DNA from: Chamaea fasciata | Taxonomy: Eukaryota; Chordata; Aves; Passeriformes; Sylviidae | Assembly (NCBI GenBank): GCA_029207755.1 | Contig: JARCOQ010000005.1 | Coordinates: 47,085,563 to 47,149,562 of the forward strand | Length of the DNA stretch: 64,000 bases | Direction: 5' to 3' | Shown here: positions 62,230-64,000 of the stretch, piece by piece | Position numbering within the stretch: position 1 is the stretch's first letter | Layout of the letters: each line of letters begins with the position of its first letter | Made by a program: the position numbers and the translations under genes | Notes under the pieces: generated by a model | Database searches by the model: none | Told to the model about the DNA's origin: nothing | Seen by the model: only the letters and a program-made list of their open reading frames with translations

Positions 62230-64000
62230 GTAAGTTTTCATTTTGATATTTTAATTGCACCATCTTTTTCTTAAAGAATGTGATGAAACATCAGCCTTTT
62301 TGTCTTCCAGCACACTTTTTTTCTGACACTATGAAAAAGAATATAGACTTGAGACTTTTCTGTTTTTGCAAAAAGGAAGATGGAATTGGTTGAATCAAGT
62401 TTTTATTTGATAATAATTTTAATTAGAACAAAACCATGCATGCAGTTATGTAATGTCTATGTAGTTTATATATATATAATTCTGTGCGAATTTCTAACCA
62501 TTTTTAAATCCATTGGTACTAAGGCCTTCTCTCTATTACTGCTCAGGGCTTCTCCTAGCTTAGGGCAGGTCAGTTTGGTGTCAGTATTAAAATGAAGTAG
62601 CATATTTCTTCCCCACCTTGCAGAAAGGCACTAAAATTTAAATCCATGTAAGCTGGTTGCAGTTGAAGCAAAACTCCAATGAAATAAACAAAAGATTTCA
62701 TTGAATAGCAAATTGATCCGAGTGTGGTCTAACTGTTGCCATGGAGGTTGAATTTTGCCCATAGAAATGTTCTATTTTTGGCTCAACTATTTTTCCTACT
62801 ATGACATGTAGGCAGAATTGAAGGCAAGAGGAATCAGTAATTTCTGGCAGCACGAAAATTATTTCAAGCAACTCCTAAACATGCCCAGGCTCTTGGCTGC
62901 TACCAAGCCATTCTGAGAGAAGGTTAATAACTGTGGAAAATGGCTCAATGAGGTGACTCAAAAACACCATTCAACTCCTTGAGCTATCTGGATTTAGTCA
63001 TTATTTTCCTGTTCTTACTCACACATCTCCAACTGCTTTGGAAAGGTGTCCAGGTGATTGTTATAATCTTGATTTTATACTGCAGATCTCTTTACTGAAC
63101 CGCAAGAAATATCCAGGAAGCACCATGAGAGACAGCAGGACAACATAGATTAGCCTACCTGTCTACCTCAGTTCCTTCCTCCAAAACTCCAGTTTTGTCT
63201 CAGTTACCAATTAAATTAAGTCATATACCAATCAAGCCTATTTATGCCATTTCATATAATAGTGATCATATTAAATTATTATAAATCACATTTAATAAAA
63301 ATCCACCGATCATATAGATGTTGTTTCTGTTTGATATTTCATCTTTGTTTTAGAGCTACATAGAGCTAAGAATCACCAAAAATTTTTAAGCCTTAAAGAT
63401 AACTTCTAGATCCTTACTCAACTTTTCTAAACTCTTTCTCCATGTATTCACTGAAGTTGAGAATTTCCAAGACAGTGTACAGGCAGGGACATCTCTACAT
63501 ACGAAAATTGATGGGTTAGCATTGCTGAACATTTATGGCAGTGTTCCTAACTGCTGGTGAGCATTTTCTTGGAGTGTAAATTTTTGCAACAGTGCTTTCG
63601 GTCCTCCTTAACAATAACAGTGCTTTCAGAAAACAGCTGTGCTCACAGCATGACTTCTGTGTCTTAGCAGTGCCCAGATCCAGGGCTGTAGGAAAAGTAG
63701 CTCTAGATAAGGAAAGTCCCTCACAGAGGTAATCGTGCATGGTTCTGTCTTGTGCTTGTTGTCGTTGAAAAGGCTGAGAAGGCTGAACATTCCTGCCTAC
63801 AAATTGTTGTTGTCCCTCTCCCTTTCCTCTTTTTAGCCGACAGGAACCAGGTCTCTCTCTGGTTAGCCTCTCCTTCCGCCCCCTCCTTCAGCATCACTGT
63901 CAGACTCCCAGAACCTATTCCCTCTGGGACCCTCCACACCAGCCTGCCAGGACTGAGCAATGCAATACCCACTCAAGCATCTAAAGCACCTAAGTCCAGA
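62230..64000 (+). other. ANO4 intron downstream of exon 11 (partial)
   Basis: Intron running off the window end. A pyrimidine-rich stretch occurs near 63812-63900. The frames 63516-63740 and 63721-63972 (minus) have no recognisable domain. No repeat or exon was identified. Confidence 0.75.

Overview
The window is nuclear DNA from a vertebrate, almost certainly a bird. It is AT-rich, gene-poor and intron-dominated. It carries chicken-repeat-1 (CR1) LINE pieces and long terminal repeats (LTRs) of the kind common in avian, especially songbird-like, genomes. There is no bacterial-style gene organisation. Most open reading frames in it are chance or repeat-derived.

The one cellular gene I can support is ANO4 (anoctamin-4, TMEM16D), on the + strand and incomplete at both ends. 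Eleven coding exons lie between 5264 and 62229. All have GT..AG borders and compatible phases. Joined, they encode 383 uninterrupted residues: the end of the variable N-terminal segment, the whole cytosolic dimerisation domain, transmembrane helix 1, the cysteine-rich first extracellular loop and the start of helix 2. The start codon and first exon(s) lie upstream of the window. The rest of the ion/lipid pathway, including the calcium-binding helices, lies downstream. The paralogue call (ANO4, not ANO3) rests on remembered family sequence over many stretches.

Layout: 1-5263 is intron with a GC-rich patch near 400-690. Exons 1-2 are at 5264 and 9902. A 26 kb intron (10061-36399) holds three LTR insertions (16442-17538 +, 21567-22077 -, 24934-25629 +), a long TA microsatellite, small CR1 3' ends and a repeat-poor block (about 29880-31060) that may be regulatory. 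Exons 3-4 are at 36400 and 39561. The next intron holds a 1.6 kb antisense, 5'-truncated CR1 with a decayed reverse transcriptase (41101-42728). Exons 5-8 are at 45844, 51694, 53701 and 54275. A 6.2 kb intron contains a near-perfect 38-nt inverted repeat (56257-56363). Exons 9-11 are at 60617, 61544 and 62169, and 62230-64000 is intron.

I found no convincing new multi-gene system. The most useful leads are a TAGTAG tandem splice acceptor that may add one valine at exon 1, the long intronic hairpin, an LTR with an exact 5-bp target duplication, and two candidate intronic regulatory blocks. Exon numbers are local to this window.
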